A stretch of 64,000 nt of DNA, from positions 81,185,986 to 81,249,985 of the forward strand of contig CM047426.1 in assembly GCA_026168455.1 (NCBI GenBank). Direction: 5' to 3'. This document shows positions 63,155-64,000 of the stretch, piece after piece. This DNA comes from Theocolax elegans. Lineage: Eukaryota > Arthropoda > Insecta > Hymenoptera > Cerocephalidae. The position numbers and the translations under genes are program-made. The stretch's first letter is position 1. Every line of letters starts with the position of its first letter. The notes beneath the pieces were generated by a model. That model saw only the letters and a program-made list of their open reading frames with translations. It was not told the DNA's origin and did not search any database.

Positions 63155-63160
63155 ATGGAT

Positions 63161-63628
63161 ATTCAATCGTATGTGGATCTTAAATTATCGTATACATTTT
63201 TTAGATGGTGTAGATTTAAATAATTTAAAATATTTCATTGCGCAAGTTTACGCGTATATATATTACTCGACTTTTCATTTCACAGAAAGTTTATTGCGTA
63301 AAATGCTAGATAAAAGAATCGTGCAATAATTCAAGTTAAAGTATCAATTTCGATAAATCCTAAGACTAAAACATATCAAGAGTAAGTATTAATATTTTCG
63401 TTACATAAATTAAATAAAATATTAACATAGTTATATTTAAGATTTTTCGTTCCACGATGATTACAACAGTCATATTTTTTTCACTACTTTTTTTACAATT
63501 ACGTATGCATAATCTATTATACAGAACGATAAGTGTATCAATTTTTGATAAGCTAGAATATACGCTTCCCGTTTTCCATTTAAGTAATGAGAGATAATTG
63601 TAACCTCCAGATTTATAACTTCTAAAGA
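63161..63628. other. AT-rich 5' flank of the Kazal inhibitor gene
   Basis: Unique AT-rich sequence between the tandem duplication and the inhibitor's TATA box. No exon was seen. It should contain proximal regulatory sites, but none can be named with confidence. Confidence 0.45.
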
Positions 63629-63664
63629 TATAAAAGTCTCAGCATTTCGGAACTTGATATCAGT
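63629..63664 (+). promoter_or_regulatory. Core promoter (TATA box + TCAGT initiator) of the Kazal gene
   Basis: TATAAAAG at 63629-63636 lies 31 bases upstream of TCAGT at 63660-63664, the classical arthropod initiator. This spacing predicts transcription starting at the A at 63662 and a 5' leader of about 79 bases before the ATG at 63741. A TATA plus TCAGT pair is typical of strongly or tissue-specifically expressed insect genes; expression itself is not shown here. Confidence 0.7.
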
Positions 63665-63740
63665 CTCTTCTTGACGTTTTCGGGCACAAGTCGATTTTTT
63701 TTCTACATACGTTAGTTATCCATTACATTATCAAGTGAAA

Positions 63741-63777
63741 ATGTTCAAGTCGAAATTTGTATCTATTCTATTTTGCG
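63741..63777 (+). CDS. Kazal-type inhibitor exon 1 (start of signal peptide)
   Basis: The ATG at 63741, in the context gtgaaaatg, opens MFKSKFVSILFC and one base of the next codon. A consensus donor GTAAGT follows at 63778, phase 1. The 106-base intron ends at aattccag (63883). The first exon carries the positively charged and hydrophobic start of a signal peptide, completed in exon 2, a usual layout for small secreted insect proteins. Confidence 0.85.
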
Positions 63778-63883
63778 GTAAGTAACTGTGTAAATAAAAT
63801 TACAATAAATTAATATTAATGTAATATACAAACTACACTTTTTATCTGACTATTATCTTATAAATTGAAAATAAAAATTCCAG

Positions 63884-64000
63884 TACTTTTGACGTCAATG
63901 ATTCTGCATGCAAATGCTGAAGAGGAACAGGAAGGACCAAAGAAATGCGGATGTTTGGTTACGAAAAATCGTTCGCCAGTTTGTGGAAGCGATGGGGTCA
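63884..64000 (+). CDS. Kazal-type serine protease inhibitor exon 2 (runs off the window)
   Basis: Joined to exon 1 the frame reads VLLTSMILHANA, the rest of the signal peptide, with likely cleavage after Ala24. An acidic EEEQEGP linker follows, then KKCGCLVTKNRSPVCGSDGV, the start of a Kazal domain: closely spaced Cys1-x-Cys2 (Cys34, Cys36) and the signature PVCGSDG. Kazal domains block serine proteases by presenting a reactive loop. If Cys36 is the second Cys, Val38 is P1, suggesting elastase- or subtilisin-like targets (inference). The domain's last Cys residues, further exons and the stop codon are beyond 64000, so single- or multi-domain form is unknown. Likely roles are immunity, digestion or glandular secretion. 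Confidence 0.85.

Noticed and set aside
1..64000. CRISPR arrays, rRNA genes, bacterial operons or endogenous viral genes
   Set aside because: None seen: repeats are long tandem or inverted units without spacers, and no frame resembles viral or bacterial proteins.

Overview
This is a stretch of AT-rich insect nuclear DNA, mostly non-coding, with only three gene loci that I can support. The short phase-consistent introns, a divergent ionotropic chemoreceptor (IR), a Kazal-type inhibitor with a TATA/TCAGT core promoter, and an AT-rich background broken by CpG-containing GC patches all fit an arthropod. My best guess is a hymenopteran such as an ant, bee or wasp; that is inference, not proof. I saw no bacterial or viral genes, CRISPR array or rRNA.

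Layout. Positions 1-3253 are a tandem array of a roughly 1.2 kb non-coding unit: two complete copies and a truncated third, running off the left edge. Positions 3254-31432 are gene-poor, with AT-rich DNA alternating with 0.2-0.5 kb GC-rich patches, simple repeats and alternating purine/pyrimidine tracts. At 31433-31624 (+) is one clean 64-codon internal exon of a tetraspanin, phase 0 at both ends. I found no partner exons, so it lies between long introns. Positions 31625-42501 are again non-coding but hold a 311 bp palindromic element (36932-37242) whose arms carry tRNA-like pol III sequence.

Positions 42502-44580 (+) hold a three-exon divergent ionotropic receptor with signal peptide, ligand-binding lobes and three membrane segments. 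Both introns are 79 bp. A one-base frameshift in exon 2, near 42770, makes it a recent pseudogene, a polymorphic null allele or an assembly error. Positions 46228-46482 hold a 255 bp foldback (MITE-like) element.

Positions 59118-63154 are a 2.02 kb tandem duplication whose two copies each carry a relative of that foldback element. The window ends in the first two exons of a secreted Kazal-type serine protease inhibitor (63741-64000, +, incomplete) with a well-placed TATA box and initiator.

The three loci have no evident functional link: a membrane organiser, a chemoreceptor and a secreted protease inhibitor. No novel multi-gene system is visible. The items most worth a second look are the tRNA-containing palindrome, the frameshifted receptor, the foldback family with its embedding duplication, and a small hairpin at 25681-25740.
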